Positions 34,108-42,406 of a DNA stretch of 64,000 nucleotides are shown piece after piece. The number at the start of each line of letters is the position of its first letter. The stretch's first letter is position 1. The position numbers were made by a program, and so were the translations under genes. The notes beneath the pieces were generated by a model, which saw nothing but the letters and a program-made list of their open reading frames with translations, made no database searches and was not told the origin of the DNA. The DNA is taken from the NCBI GenBank assembly GCA_050943735.1, contig JBMNPT010000009.1:22168-86167 (forward strand), in the 5' to 3' direction. Source of the DNA: JBMNPT01 sp050943735 (GTDB lineage Bacteria > Bacillota > Clostridia > Oscillospirales > RGIG577).

Positions 34108-35157
34108 TTACTTGGAAAACGCTTCGAAAATTTCCGGATCAATCTTGTCCTTATATTCATCATATACGGGCTTCACAATGTCGATAAAGGCCTGCTTGTC
34201 CTCCACTTCATTGATCACCATGCCCAGGTCCACCAGCTGCTTTTCGATGTCAGCCAATTCGTCCTTTTCGATCTGGGAGGCCAGCGCGCCGCCTTCCTTG
34301 CCGCCCTTGAGCATCAGCGCCTGCAGATCCTCCGGCATAGAATTGAAGAAGTTGGCATCCATCACCATGGCATTGGGAGCACATTGATGTTCGGTGTAGG
34401 AGAGATACTTGGTCACTTCGTAGTCCTTTTGGTACAGCACTACAGAGGGGCTGTTTTCTGCCGCGTCCACCACACCAGTCTGCAAAGCCATGTATTTTTC
34501 ATTGGAGGGAATGGGGGTGGGTTTGGCGCCCAGCAGTTCAAACGCCTTGATGATTGCGGGCGCTTCCTGGGTTCTGATCTTCAGCCCCACCAGATCCTCA
34601 GGGGTATTGATGGGTGCCTTGGCACTGTACACGCTTCTGGGAATGAATACCTGCCAGCCCACTACGCACAAATTGGCCTTTTCCTCCAGACTCTGGCTCA
34701 GCTTATCGCCTATGCCGCTGTTCAGAACTTCAATACAGGTATCCATATCCTTGATGAGATAGGGCAAATCAAAAATCACAAAATTCTCATCCAGGGAAGT
34801 CAGTACGGCGGTATTGACCTCACCCATCTGAATGGTGCCCATCTGCATGCCTTCAATGTAGTCCCGCTGAGCACCCAGCTGGCCGCTGTGCTTCAGATCA
34901 AATACAATCCGCCCATTGGATTCCGCATTCACCACATCAATCATCTTCTGATAGCCCTTGGTGGTGCAGTGTTCCGGCACATTGCCGGTGGCGATGACAA
35001 TCTCAAAGGGATCTTCCTGTGTCTGCTGATTGCTGGTACTGGTAGAGGTATCTCCACCGGTACTGGTGCTGGTGTTTGTGGAAGAATCTCCACCACAACC
35101 AGTTAACATGGAAGCCGCCATCATACACACCAATACGCTAGCCAAAATCTTTTTCAT
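34108..35157 (-). CDS. dctP: TRAP transporter substrate-binding lipoprotein DctP
   Basis: A 349-residue extracytoplasmic solute-binding protein. The signal peptide ends in a lipobox (ASMLTGC, Cys about residue 21) followed by a Ser/Thr-rich linker, so it is tethered outside the membrane. The TRAP-binding fold is seen from ATGNVPEHC, the conserved FDLKHSGQLGAQRDYIEGMQ, VFIPRSVYSAKAP with the Arg that binds a substrate carboxylate in this family, and LVGLKIRTQEAP. It overlaps the upstream UroD-like gene by ATGA. Substrate unknown; an acid is expected. Confidence 0.94.
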   Translation of the reverse strand: MKKILASVLVCMMAASMLTGCGGDSSTNTSTSTGGDTSTSTSNQQTQEDPFEIVIATGNVPEHCTTKGYQKMIDVVNAESNGRIVFDLKHSGQLGAQRDYIEGMQMGTIQMGEVNTAVLTSLDENFVIFDLPYLIKDMDTCIEVLNSGIGDKLSQSLEEKANLCVVGWQVFIPRSVYSAKAPINTPEDLVGLKIRTQEAPAIIKAFELLGAKPTPIPSNEKYMALQTGVVDAAENSPSVVLYQKDYEVTKYLSYTEHQCAPNAMVMDANFFNSMPEDLQALMLKGGKEGGALASQIEKDELADIEKQLVDLGMVINEVEDKQAFIDIVKPVYDEYKDKIDPEIFEAFSK

Positions 35158-36266
35158 ATGTTGTTTCCTCCCATTTCTTTTTTATATTGATTGATCGCCT
35201 TATACATCTCCATCACATTTTCGCAGGGGATGTCCTCTCCCAAAATCTGTGATCCAGAGAATATATACCCTCCTGTTGCCGCCAGTGTACGAGTCACCTC
35301 TAACGCGTGCTGACGGACCTGCTCGGTGGTGCCAAAAGGCAGCACCTGCTGTGTATCCACACCGCCGTGGAATACAATCTTCCCGCCCTGTTCCCGGGCC
35401 AGTGTCTGGGGGTCCATTCCCTTCGCCGTCACCTGAATGGGGTCCAAAATTTCCACCCCGGCCCGAACCAGCATGGGAATGATTTCCCCGATGCATCCAC
35501 AGGAATGCATCATCACGTGAATGCCATAGCTGTGCGCCAAATCACATAACTGTTTGAAATGCCGGAAAAAGAAGCGCTCTATCATCTCTCCGCTGATCAG
35601 CAGACTGCTCTGACTGCCCAGGTCATTGCCGAAAAACCAGATGTCCAGTTTGCCCTTCAGCTGGCGGAAAATGCTGTCATTGAGTTCCAGATACATCTCC
35701 GCCATACGGGAGATCAGCGTGTCCACCAATTCCGGCTGCAATGCGGTGTTCAGAAGGAAATTCTGAAACCCCATCATGCGATAACAGTCGCCCATCAGCC
35801 CTGTCCACAAACCGCCTATGGTGATGCGGTCTGCATTTTTCTCACATTCCCCCACCATGCCGGAAAAGTCAAAGTCCGACGCTTTGGGCCATGGGAAGTT
35901 CAAAATATCCTGTGCCGTCACATCTTCCGACTGGAAGGGACCCTCCACAGCCTCATCCACTGAAAATTTGCTGTCGTACGCCCTGCGCAGCCAGCGAATC
36001 CCCAAAGGACAGGTACGATGGGTGTCATCCATGGGCAATGAATGCTTGTAATAGGGCAAAAATCCTTCGTTTTGGGAGATGTCCCGCCCGGGGACATAGA
36101 AGAAATCACTGCCCACCGCATCCAACAGTTCCCTCTCGGTATGTACCTGCAGATAGTCCATCAGCTTTTGGTTTTCCTGACGGGAAACCATGAAATCTAC
36201 CAGCGGCTCGGTGGTGTTTTGAAAGGCCAGCGTCCGCTCCCATTTTCGTCTTCTCTCCTGATTCAT
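35154..36266 (-). CDS. Uroporphyrinogen decarboxylase-fold protein, paralogue 2 with HxCxC zinc motif
   Basis: A 370-residue UroD/MtaA-superfamily TIM barrel. Of the three paralogues here it alone keeps the likely zinc ligands, HSCGC at residues 254-258, in the place where MtaA and CmuA-like methyltransferases have HxCG. LDIWFFGNDLGSQSSLLIS precedes it and LDPIQVTAKGMDP follows it, as in methylcobalamin:coenzyme M methyltransferase relatives. The start overlaps the aldolase stop and the stop overlaps the dctP start, both as ATGA. A methyl-transfer or decarboxylation role is inference; no corrinoid protein is encoded nearby. Confidence 0.87.
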   Translation of the reverse strand: MNQERRRKWERTLAFQNTTEPLVDFMVSRQENQKLMDYLQVHTERELLDAVGSDFFYVPGRDISQNEGFLPYYKHSLPMDDTHRTCPLGIRWLRRAYDSKFSVDEAVEGPFQSEDVTAQDILNFPWPKASDFDFSGMVGECEKNADRITIGGLWTGLMGDCYRMMGFQNFLLNTALQPELVDTLISRMAEMYLELNDSIFRQLKGKLDIWFFGNDLGSQSSLLISGEMIERFFFRHFKQLCDLAHSYGIHVMMHSCGCIGEIIPMLVRAGVEILDPIQVTAKGMDPQTLAREQGGKIVFHGGVDTQQVLPFGTTEQVRQHALEVTRTLAATGGYIFSGSQILGEDIPCENVMEMYKAINQYKKEMGGNNI

Positions 36267-37033
36267 GCGTTCCCTCCTTTCACCAAGGCCAAATCCAGCC
36301 GGGCTCCGGCCGCCATCAGACCAATGTCACTGTTGCACATATTGAGCTGCATTCCGGCTTCCACCCAGACCTTTTCCTTTTCGGCGGAAGCAAAATGTAC
36401 CCCACTGAATTTTCCCGTCTGACGGGCTGCCTCCATCACCCTGTGAAAGGCTTCCCGCAATGGGGGTGCATCGTACTGTCCCAACATCCCATAGTCCTGG
36501 GAGAGATCATTGGGCCCAATGATTGCCCCGTCAATGCCCTCCACCGACAAAATCTCATGGATGTTGCCCACACCGGTGCGGGATTCGATCTGACACAGCA
36601 GCAAGGTGTCTTCATTGGCCTGCCGCATGTACTGGAGTGCATCCACTTTTTGATAGTCGGTATGAGGCCGGCTCATGGACACCCCCCGTTCTCCCATGGG
36701 GGCATATTTCCCATAACGTACCATTTCTGCGGCCTGTGCGGAGGTTTTGGTATCCGGAAGCAGCAATCCTTCCGCCCCCATTTCCAGCACCTTGAGCACC
36801 CACTCCCTCCGGAGCTCTGGAATTCGGACCAATGCCGGCATTCCAATTCCCCGGGCCACCGAAATCATGGAGGCCGCCTGCGGCAGCGAAAAGCTGCCAT
36901 GTTCCATATCAATCATAAAAAAGTCATATCCGTATTTGTGCAGCAGTTTGGGCAAATCCACATGACACAACGTAGTCACCATGATGCCCATCAACTGCTG
37001 GCCTGCACGCAGACGTTTTTTCAGTTCACCCAC
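36263..37033 (-). CDS. HpcH/HpaI aldolase family protein
   Basis: A 256-residue class II (metal-dependent) pyruvate-type aldolase, as in 2-keto-3-deoxy sugar acid aldolases. Family segments: DFFMIDMEHGSFS, ARGIGMPALVRIPEL, GAEGLLLPDTKTSAQA, RGVSMSRPHTDY, and the metal-binding Glu in CQIESRTGVGNIHEIL with IIGPNDLSQDYG. I chose GTG at 37033: GGGGAGGAA lies upstream and it overlaps the end of the upstream isomerase gene by eight bases. It likely splits a 2-keto acid aldol into pyruvate and an aldehyde after kinase and isomerase steps. Confidence 0.9.
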   Translation of the reverse strand: MGELKKRLRAGQQLMGIMVTTLCHVDLPKLLHKYGYDFFMIDMEHGSFSLPQAASMISVARGIGMPALVRIPELRREWVLKVLEMGAEGLLLPDTKTSAQAAEMVRYGKYAPMGERGVSMSRPHTDYQKVDALQYMRQANEDTLLLCQIESRTGVGNIHEILSVEGIDGAIIGPNDLSQDYGMLGQYDAPPLREAFHRVMEAARQTGKFSGVHFASAEKEKVWVEAGMQLNMCNSDIGLMAAGARLDLALVKGGNA

Positions 37034-37877
37034 GCAGCATTCCTCCCCATTGCAATGTCTGTATGCTCCTGTCCACATTGTCCCACACCTGCTGCAGATT
37101 CTCCTGTGCAGGCAATTCCAGGCAAATCCACCGCTGAGGGTCATTTCCCAGTGCCTGCAGCAATGGCCGTAAGCTGAAATCTCCCTCCAGTTGAATGTCC
37201 GGCACAGGCCGATGTCCACAGGCAGTCTTCAGGTGAAAATATGGGATTCGCTGCGGATTCCGGCCAATGTATTCCACCAGTTCCCCGGTGGTGGCAAATC
37301 CTCCAGTCACCTGGGTGGTAAAATTGGCCGCATCCATGGCGGTGACCATATCCGGGCAGCCATGAAACAATTCCTCCATCCCGGCCCCCTCTTCTCGGCC
37401 TCCTATGGGCTCCATGGAATTTTCAAAGCACAGGGTCACGCCTTTCTCCCAAGCCTGACGGATGCGCCGGTTGACACTGTCGCAAAGCTCTTCCAGTCGT
37501 GTCAGCGGATACCCCGGACGGCCGCTTACCCAACCAGGTGCCAGCACAATCCGACTCAGTACACCGGGGCCAAACTCCGCCGCGTTTTTCAGCGCCCGTT
37601 CAAAGACCTGGTCCTCTTGTGTCACATTCTCATTGTTCCAGGCGTAATGCACCCGCATGTGTAATTGCTGGGCCCAGCGCTGGATTTCCTGGCATTGAAC
37701 CGGAGTCAACTCCACCTGCTGATCCCGCAATTCCACCCAGGAAAACCCTCGTTCCGCCGCCTTGCAGAACCATTCCTGCAGGGAAATCTGCCCCTGCCGC
37801 AATGGACTTTCAAAGCTGTTGGTGGTGATTCCCAGCCCTGTGGTAAAAATGGGTTCTTTCCACTGTAACGCTCTCAT
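37026..37877 (-). CDS. Sugar phosphate isomerase/epimerase family protein
   Basis: A 283-residue xylose-isomerase-like TIM barrel. Segments include GFSWVELRDQQVELTP near the N terminus, LCFENSMEP with a candidate metal Glu, TAMDAANFTT, PYFHLKTACG and CLELPAQENL, which supply Glu, Asp, His and Glu in the family order. It overlaps the PfkB gene stop as ATGA and the aldolase start by eight bases. It probably isomerises or epimerises the pathway sugar or keto acid; substrate unknown. Confidence 0.85.
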   Translation of the reverse strand: MRALQWKEPIFTTGLGITTNSFESPLRQGQISLQEWFCKAAERGFSWVELRDQQVELTPVQCQEIQRWAQQLHMRVHYAWNNENVTQEDQVFERALKNAAEFGPGVLSRIVLAPGWVSGRPGYPLTRLEELCDSVNRRIRQAWEKGVTLCFENSMEPIGGREEGAGMEELFHGCPDMVTAMDAANFTTQVTGGFATTGELVEYIGRNPQRIPYFHLKTACGHRPVPDIQLEGDFSLRPLLQALGNDPQRWICLELPAQENLQQVWDNVDRSIQTLQWGGMLRG

Positions 37878-38869
37878 ATCGCCTGTCTTACATCCTCTCT
37901 TTCCCGCATGGCCTGTTCCACCTGTGCCAGATCGGGCAACGCCAGTCCAATGCAGCCTCGTCTGGAAGCGGTAAGCCCGCCCGCACAGTTGGCGAAAATC
38001 CCCATTTCCCGCAGTGAAAAATCTCTCTGCAAAGCACAGGCCATGGCCGCTGCAAAGGCGTCGCCGGCACCGGTGGGATCAATCGCATCCACTTTCAATG
38101 CCTCTACCTCTTCCACCTGGCCGCCGCAGCTCAAAATCGCTCCCTGTGCATCCCGGGTCAATGCCACCAGCCGGGGCCCCATGCCATGCAGCTTTTGTAA
38201 AATTTCCTTCACATCACTGCAGCCTGTCAGATACTGGGCCTCTTCCATGGTAGGCATGATGAGGTCTGCGGTGCGTACCGCTTCCATCAGCCGTTCTTTG
38301 GCTCCCTCGCGGGACAGCAGTTCTTTGCGGATGTTGGGGTCAAAGGAAACCAACACGCCATGCTGCCGCGCGATTTCCACCGCCCGCTTGCAGGCCCCCA
38401 ACATATCCTCGCTCAATTCCAGCAGCATGCCCGAATAGTGCAGCAAAAACGCCTCCTCGATATACTCTTCTTTCACATCCTGTCTGGCGTAAGCGCTGCC
38501 CACTGAATTCTTTCTGTAAAACTGATAATTTCTACCCTGCTGGGTGTATTCGATAAATGCCAGACCAATCTGTCCCTGATCACTGCTCACTGTGCCGCTC
38601 AAGTCCACTCCCTGCTGCACAATGGTCTCCGAAACAAACTGACTCAGCGCATCTTTTCCCACTTTGCCGATAAAACCAGCCTTGGCCCCCAGTCGCGCCG
38701 CCGCGCAGGCAAATATGCCCGACGAGCCACTGGCGGTTTTGATGATTTTGCCCGCGTCCCGAATGCGATCCCATGTATTTTCCGGCACAAAATCCACCAG
38801 CAATTCCCCCAGTGCCACAATGCGTCCGCCGGGATTTTGCCCATTCCACAACACTTCACTCGGCTTCAT
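37874..38869 (-). CDS. PfkB family carbohydrate kinase (KDG kinase/fructokinase-like)
   Basis: A 331-residue ribokinase-fold sugar kinase. The N-terminal motif is VALGELLVDFVPE, the glycine-rich substrate loop is TASGSSGIFACAAARLGA, and the C-terminal signature DPTGAGDAFAAA holds the catalytic Asp. Length and motifs fit the group of 2-keto-3-deoxygluconate kinases and fructokinases. Together with the downstream HpaI aldolase a keto-acid phosphorylation and cleavage route is plausible. It is the second gene of the operon, 22 bases after paralogue 3 of UroD. AGGAGAAGG precedes the ATG. Confidence 0.92.
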   Translation of the reverse strand: MKPSEVLWNGQNPGGRIVALGELLVDFVPENTWDRIRDAGKIIKTASGSSGIFACAAARLGAKAGFIGKVGKDALSQFVSETIVQQGVDLSGTVSSDQGQIGLAFIEYTQQGRNYQFYRKNSVGSAYARQDVKEEYIEEAFLLHYSGMLLELSEDMLGACKRAVEIARQHGVLVSFDPNIRKELLSREGAKERLMEAVRTADLIMPTMEEAQYLTGCSDVKEILQKLHGMGPRLVALTRDAQGAILSCGGQVEEVEALKVDAIDPTGAGDAFAAAMACALQRDFSLREMGIFANCAGGLTASRRGCIGLALPDLAQVEQAMREREDVRQAI

Positions 38870-38891
38870 ATGTTACCCACCTTCTCCTGTT

Positions 38892-39968
38892 TCAATGATA
38901 ATAAGTTTCAAATCTTCTCCAATATTCTTCTGCCTGCTCCGGGTTTTGCACCACCACGCTCAGCGCCAGTCCCTCAGGAGGCAGCTTTTCCATAAGCCAG
39001 TCAAAATCCTCCCGGGACAAATCTCCCCAGATCAGAAGCGGTTTTTCTTTCTGAATCTGACAGTGAACGGGGAACAACTCCTGAGCAGTGGGACCGCCTC
39101 TGTCGATGTGCATTTCCAAAGCAGTCATTCCGGCATCCATATAGCTTTGCACCGGCACAAACCCCACCGAATGCTGATGAATGATCACCGACTTCAATTC
39201 CCGCACAATATAGCGCACGCAGGGTTCAATAAACTGTTCATACAGCGGCGGAGACAACAGCGCCACCGAATCTTCCTGATACCAAACGGTGCCGGGCGGA
39301 GCCCACATGTAATAATAAAAGGAACCGATTCCCTCCTCAAAGGGAGGAATGTGCCGCAGCTGCAGCCGGGAGGCTTCCACAAAAAACGCAGCCAGTTTCT
39401 TCGCCGCCGCCTGAATGTCCTCCGGTTCATCCATCATCCGGAAAATGAGTTCATCTCCGCCATATAAGGCAGCCAGCAGATCGCTCACCCCGCGAAAACG
39501 AGTGGTGCCAATGGGATACCGGCCTGCGCTGCTTTTCTCCAGCGCCTGATAACATTCCACCATTTTGCGCATCCAGGGGTTTTGCGGATCAAAAGCAGGG
39601 ATGTCATCCGCTGATGAAAATCCTGCGGGCGGTTCACTGTACAGGGAACCGGTGGCGTGATTGGCATAGATGAAGCATCCCAACGCAGCCTCCAACCAGG
39701 GCACCCCCCAAAAGGCGGTCGCCGCAAAGAGGAAATCGCCGCCGCAGGCCTCATGCGCCCGATACAGCTCTTCGGTATCAGCCACTAGAGCTTCCACCGA
39801 AATGTCTTCCGGCTGCAGCGGGCGGTCTTGAGGCAGGCAGGCAAAGGAGGGATACCTGCGCAGCGGATATTCATCTCCCACAAAAAAGCCCAGCAGCGGC
39901 CGGTCATTTTTTCTCTGATAATATTGGCGAAATCTCTGCACTCGCTGTTGGGGCGTAAACTGGGGCAT
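38892..39968 (-). CDS. Uroporphyrinogen decarboxylase-fold protein, paralogue 3 (first gene of the operon)
   Basis: A 358-residue protein of the UroD/MtaA superfamily, the most divergent of the three in this operon. At the usual zinc-motif position it has HQHSVGF (residues 264-270): two histidines but no cysteine. IPAFDPQNPWMRKMVECY and PIGTTRFRGVSDLLAALYG resemble the substrate-cleft helices of the family. It starts about 50 bases after the predicted transcription start, with TGAGGTGAT upstream of the ATG. As the promoter-proximal gene it is likely central to the pathway, but its reaction is unknown. Confidence 0.8.
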   Translation of the reverse strand: MPQFTPQQRVQRFRQYYQRKNDRPLLGFFVGDEYPLRRYPSFACLPQDRPLQPEDISVEALVADTEELYRAHEACGGDFLFAATAFWGVPWLEAALGCFIYANHATGSLYSEPPAGFSSADDIPAFDPQNPWMRKMVECYQALEKSSAGRYPIGTTRFRGVSDLLAALYGGDELIFRMMDEPEDIQAAAKKLAAFFVEASRLQLRHIPPFEEGIGSFYYYMWAPPGTVWYQEDSVALLSPPLYEQFIEPCVRYIVRELKSVIIHQHSVGFVPVQSYMDAGMTALEMHIDRGGPTAQELFPVHCQIQKEKPLLIWGDLSREDFDWLMEKLPPEGLALSVVVQNPEQAEEYWRRFETYYH

Positions 39969-39983
39969 ATACGATCACCTCAA

Positions 39984-40016
39984 ATTATTACTAATAATAT
40001 TATATAATTACTAATT
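39984..40016. promoter_or_regulatory. Candidate LacI-family operators in the UroD operon leader
   Basis: Two perfect palindromes with a central C: ATTATTA-C-TAATAAT (39984-39998) and AATTA-C-TAATT (40006-40016). They share TTACTAA, and both lie just downstream of the predicted minus-strand transcription start, where a repressor would block elongation or initiation. Confidence 0.55.
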
Positions 40017-40026
40017 TCTATAATAT

Positions 40027-40055
40027 AGTTTAGCAACCATTTTTTCCTTTGTCAA
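40027..40055 (-). promoter_or_regulatory. Promoter of the UroD-TRAP operon
   Basis: Minus-strand TTGACA (40050-40055), 17-base spacer, TAAACT (40027-40032). Confidence 0.7.
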
Positions 40056-40125
40056 TGATACATATTGTATAATATAACAAATTATCTTTGTGCTATATGA
40101 TGTTTTTATTGTTATTTTCCTGTTA

Positions 40126-40164
40126 TTGACATTTCTTCTGCCAGAGATTATACTAATATTAGTA
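40126..40164 (+). promoter_or_regulatory. Promoter and operator of the LacI-family gene
   Basis: TTGACA (40126-40131), 17-base spacer, TATACT (40149-40154). A perfect 14-bp palindrome TACTAATATTAGTA (40151-40164) covers the -10 and start region, containing the same TACTAAT/ATTAGTA half-site found in the divergent operon leader, which suggests autoregulation. Confidence 0.75.
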
Positions 40165-40189
40165 ATATTTCTATTCTGAGGTATCTGCT

Positions 40190-41260
40190 ATGAAAAAAGT
40201 AACTTCCAAAGAAGTGGCTCAATTGGCAGGCGTTTCCCAAACCACGGTTTCCCTCATTCTGAACAATAAAAACACCCGCACTTTCAGTCCGGAAACCTGT
40301 GAACGGGTATGGAATGCCGCTCAGCAGCTGGGATATCAATTGCCCCTCCGCACCACCGCCCCGGCCAAACATCATCAGCCGGTGATCGCCGTTTTGACCC
40401 CTACTCTTTCCAATCCCTATTACACCCATCTCATCCAAATCATTGAACACCACGCATCCACCCAGGGATACAAGGTCATTTTCGGCAACACTTCCCGAGA
40501 TCCGGATACGGAACGATATTATCTGGATTTTTTCACAGCCTCACAGGTATCAGGCATAATCTATACCTTTCTCCCCAGTTTTCCCTCTCTGGTCAATCAG
40601 TTGGCCAGCAAAATGCCCATTGTATTGATCGGCGAAAAGGAAAACCAATTGCGTATCCCTTCCATTGAACTGAGCAACATCAAGTCCGGAGAACTGATGG
40701 CCCGTCATTTGCTCTCCCTGAACCACACACATTTTGCCTTTGTCAGTACTTCTCTGCAAAATGTGACATTGGCCCGGCAGCAGCGGTTGGAGGGTGTGCA
40801 AAGCGCCTTGACGCAAGCGGGACTCCCTTCAGAAAATCTCATTTTGTTATCCCACTCTACGGACGAACTAGACACATCCTCCAACAATGTGGAATATGAA
40901 CTAGGGGTACAGGCCGCCAGAGAAATTGTCACTTTATATCCCCATGTCACAGCGGTGATTGGCGTCAATGATATGACTTCCATCGGTCTGCTGAAAGGAT
41001 TTGAACAGATGGGCATCTCTGTACCCAAACAGTATTCTGTCTGCGGATTTGACAACATCATGGTGTCCGCCATATCCAATCCCGAATTGACCACCATCGA
41101 CCATCATTTGGAACTGCGGGGAGAAACGGCAGTGAATATGATTTTGGAATACGATATAGATACCAGTCCTCATACTGCTCCCGCTCCTCCCGTCAGCAAA
41201 ATTGAATATGAGCCCCGGCTGTTGATTCGCAAATCAACCGCACCGGTTCGAGAGGCATAA
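40190..41260 (+). CDS. LacI family transcriptional regulator
   Basis: A 356-residue repressor. The N-terminal helix-turn-helix and hinge helix show the classic signature TSKEVAQLAGVSQTTVSLIL with a YQLP hinge. The rest is a periplasmic-binding-protein-like sensor domain (AVLTPTLSNPYYTHLIQIIE, GVNDMTSIGLLKGFEQMG, VCGFDNIMVSAISNPELTTI). It is divergent from the UroD-TRAP operon and is almost certainly its regulator. The inducer should be a sugar or sugar acid of that pathway. Palindromes on both promoters share a half-site. Confidence 0.94.
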   Translation: MKKVTSKEVAQLAGVSQTTVSLILNNKNTRTFSPETCERVWNAAQQLGYQLPLRTTAPAKHHQPVIAVLTPTLSNPYYTHLIQIIEHHASTQGYKVIFGNTSRDPDTERYYLDFFTASQVSGIIYTFLPSFPSLVNQLASKMPIVLIGEKENQLRIPSIELSNIKSGELMARHLLSLNHTHFAFVSTSLQNVTLARQQRLEGVQSALTQAGLPSENLILLSHSTDELDTSSNNVEYELGVQAAREIVTLYPHVTAVIGVNDMTSIGLLKGFEQMGISVPKQYSVCGFDNIMVSAISNPELTTIDHHLELRGETAVNMILEYDIDTSPHTAPAPPVSKIEYEPRLLIRKSTAPVREA

Positions 41261-41262
41261 AA

Positions 41263-41292
41263 AAACCAGAGCCCGTAAAGGCTCTGGTTTTT
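41263..41292. terminator. Bidirectional terminator between lacI-type gene and membrane protein gene
   Basis: An 11-bp stem AAACCAGAGCC / GGCTCTGGTTT with a six-base loop, A-run left and T-run right, in the 44-base convergent spacer. Confidence 0.92.
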
Positions 41293-41304
41293 TATTAAAT
41301 TGTT

Positions 41305-42105
41305 TTACTCTTCTATCGACTCCGGCTCCTCTAGAAAGATTTGCTCTTCTCTCACCGACATTTCAATTCCCAATGCCATGAGGAGAATGGCCGCCAGCAT
41401 GCCACCATACAAAATCAAAGGCAGCCAGCCCTGTCCCTGCTGTTTTTCCAGCACACCGGCGGGCAGCAGCTCTCCGGCCGCGCAATACAGGGTCAGCCAC
41501 AAGTAGTACCTCGCACTGCGAAGGCTGGTTCCCCGCAGCATGGCTTTGCTCAAAGCCAGCGCAGCCAGCGCTCCGGCGCACAATAGCAGCAGATAATACA
41601 TGTACTGTTCCAGCACCGCCATTTCGGTACGCCCCACATAGCTGCACACCAGCAGCAGCAAAATGGCCAGGCAGCCGAACATGGAAAGCCCCGCCACCGC
41701 ACCATTACGACTGTCCCGGCGTAATGCCGGCGCCAGTGCCGTACTCAGGAATGCCAGTGCCAACAGAGCCACGCTCACCAACAGATCGCTCACCTGTACC
41801 TGTGCCTGAATGACAAATCGAAGCGCCCCATATCCCACTCCGGTGAGTAGGAAGCAGAACGCACCGCCCATCAGCAAAGCAACTCCTGTTCCACTGAGTT
41901 TTCTCTCCACCTCCAGATCGGTACGGGATGCCCGAGCTGCCAGCACACCCAACAGAAGCACCACCACCGCAGTAATAATGTTCGGCAATGTAAAACTCAA
42001 CAATGTACGTTCCCACAGCTGCACATCCGGCTGCCAGCAGGCGATAAACACCCACAGCCGCTGGGCGCAGATGGCGACTGCCAATGCAATCCAAAGTAAA
42101 CTCAT
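41305..42105 (-). CDS. Polytopic membrane protein of unknown function
   Basis: A 266-residue protein with about seven hydrophobic segments and an acidic cytoplasmic tail (EEQIFLEEPESIEE). The ATG at 42105 follows AAAAGGAG with eight bases between. The reading frame extends 25 codons upstream without a ribosome site. I do not recognise a family. It follows two small phage-like genes after a terminator, so it is probably a separate transcript. Confidence 0.75.
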   Translation of the reverse strand: MSLLWIALAVAICAQRLWVFIACWQPDVQLWERTLLSFTLPNIITAVVVLLLGVLAARASRTDLEVERKLSGTGVALLMGGAFCFLLTGVGYGALRFVIQAQVQVSDLLVSVALLALAFLSTALAPALRRDSRNGAVAGLSMFGCLAILLLLVCSYVGRTEMAVLEQYMYYLLLLCAGALAALALSKAMLRGTSLRSARYYLWLTLYCAAGELLPAGVLEKQQGQGWLPLILYGGMLAAILLMALGIEMSVREEQIFLEEPESIEE

Positions 42106-42210
42106 ACAAACGCTCCTTTTTCCACGAGAACTTTGCCCCGTTTTACCGGCTCTTTTGCCAGCTCTATTAGTATAACACATTTTTCCACTACTGTCTGCCC
42201 CGGGTATAAA

Positions 42211-42236
42211 AAAAGGAAGGCTTACGCCTTCCTTTT
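42211..42236 (-). terminator. Terminator overlapping the stop codon of the 52-residue gene
   Basis: Stem AAAAGGAAGGC / GCCTTCCTTTT with a four-base loop and a long A-run on the plus strand (T-run on the minus transcript). The outer base pair lies within the stop codon of the gene ending at 42235. Confidence 0.9.
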
Positions 42237-42393
42237 ATACGCCCTGCAGCACTTCCAGGACCTGGTTTTTTTCCTCCTCAGTGAGACGGGTATACTGCTG
42301 CAGCACCATTTCAGGATCTTCGCCCCGATTCTGTTTGGTACGCAGCGCGCTCACCACCACCCGCAGACGGGCGGGCAATTGCTGATAGGTCAT
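42235..42393 (-). CDS. Small protein, phage-tail-module-like
   Basis: A 52-residue protein beginning TYQQLPARLRVVVSALRTK and ending TEEEKNQVLEVLQGV, predicted to be all-helical. AAAGGAGG lies seven bases before the ATG. Short proteins of this kind with a YTRLTEEEK-type segment occur after tail-fibre genes of Firmicutes phages, but this comparison is from memory and tentative. It follows the 91-residue gene by 13 bases and ends at its own terminator. Confidence 0.72.
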   Translation of the reverse strand: MTYQQLPARLRVVVSALRTKQNRGEDPEMVLQQYTRLTEEEKNQVLEVLQGV

Positions 42394-42406
42394 CTTTTCT
42401 CCTCCT

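Noticed and set aside
31204..39968. Annotation of the UroD-fold proteins as heme-pathway HemE
   Set aside because: Three divergent copies in a sugar-acid-type operon, variable metal motifs and no heme genes nearby argue against a role in heme synthesis.
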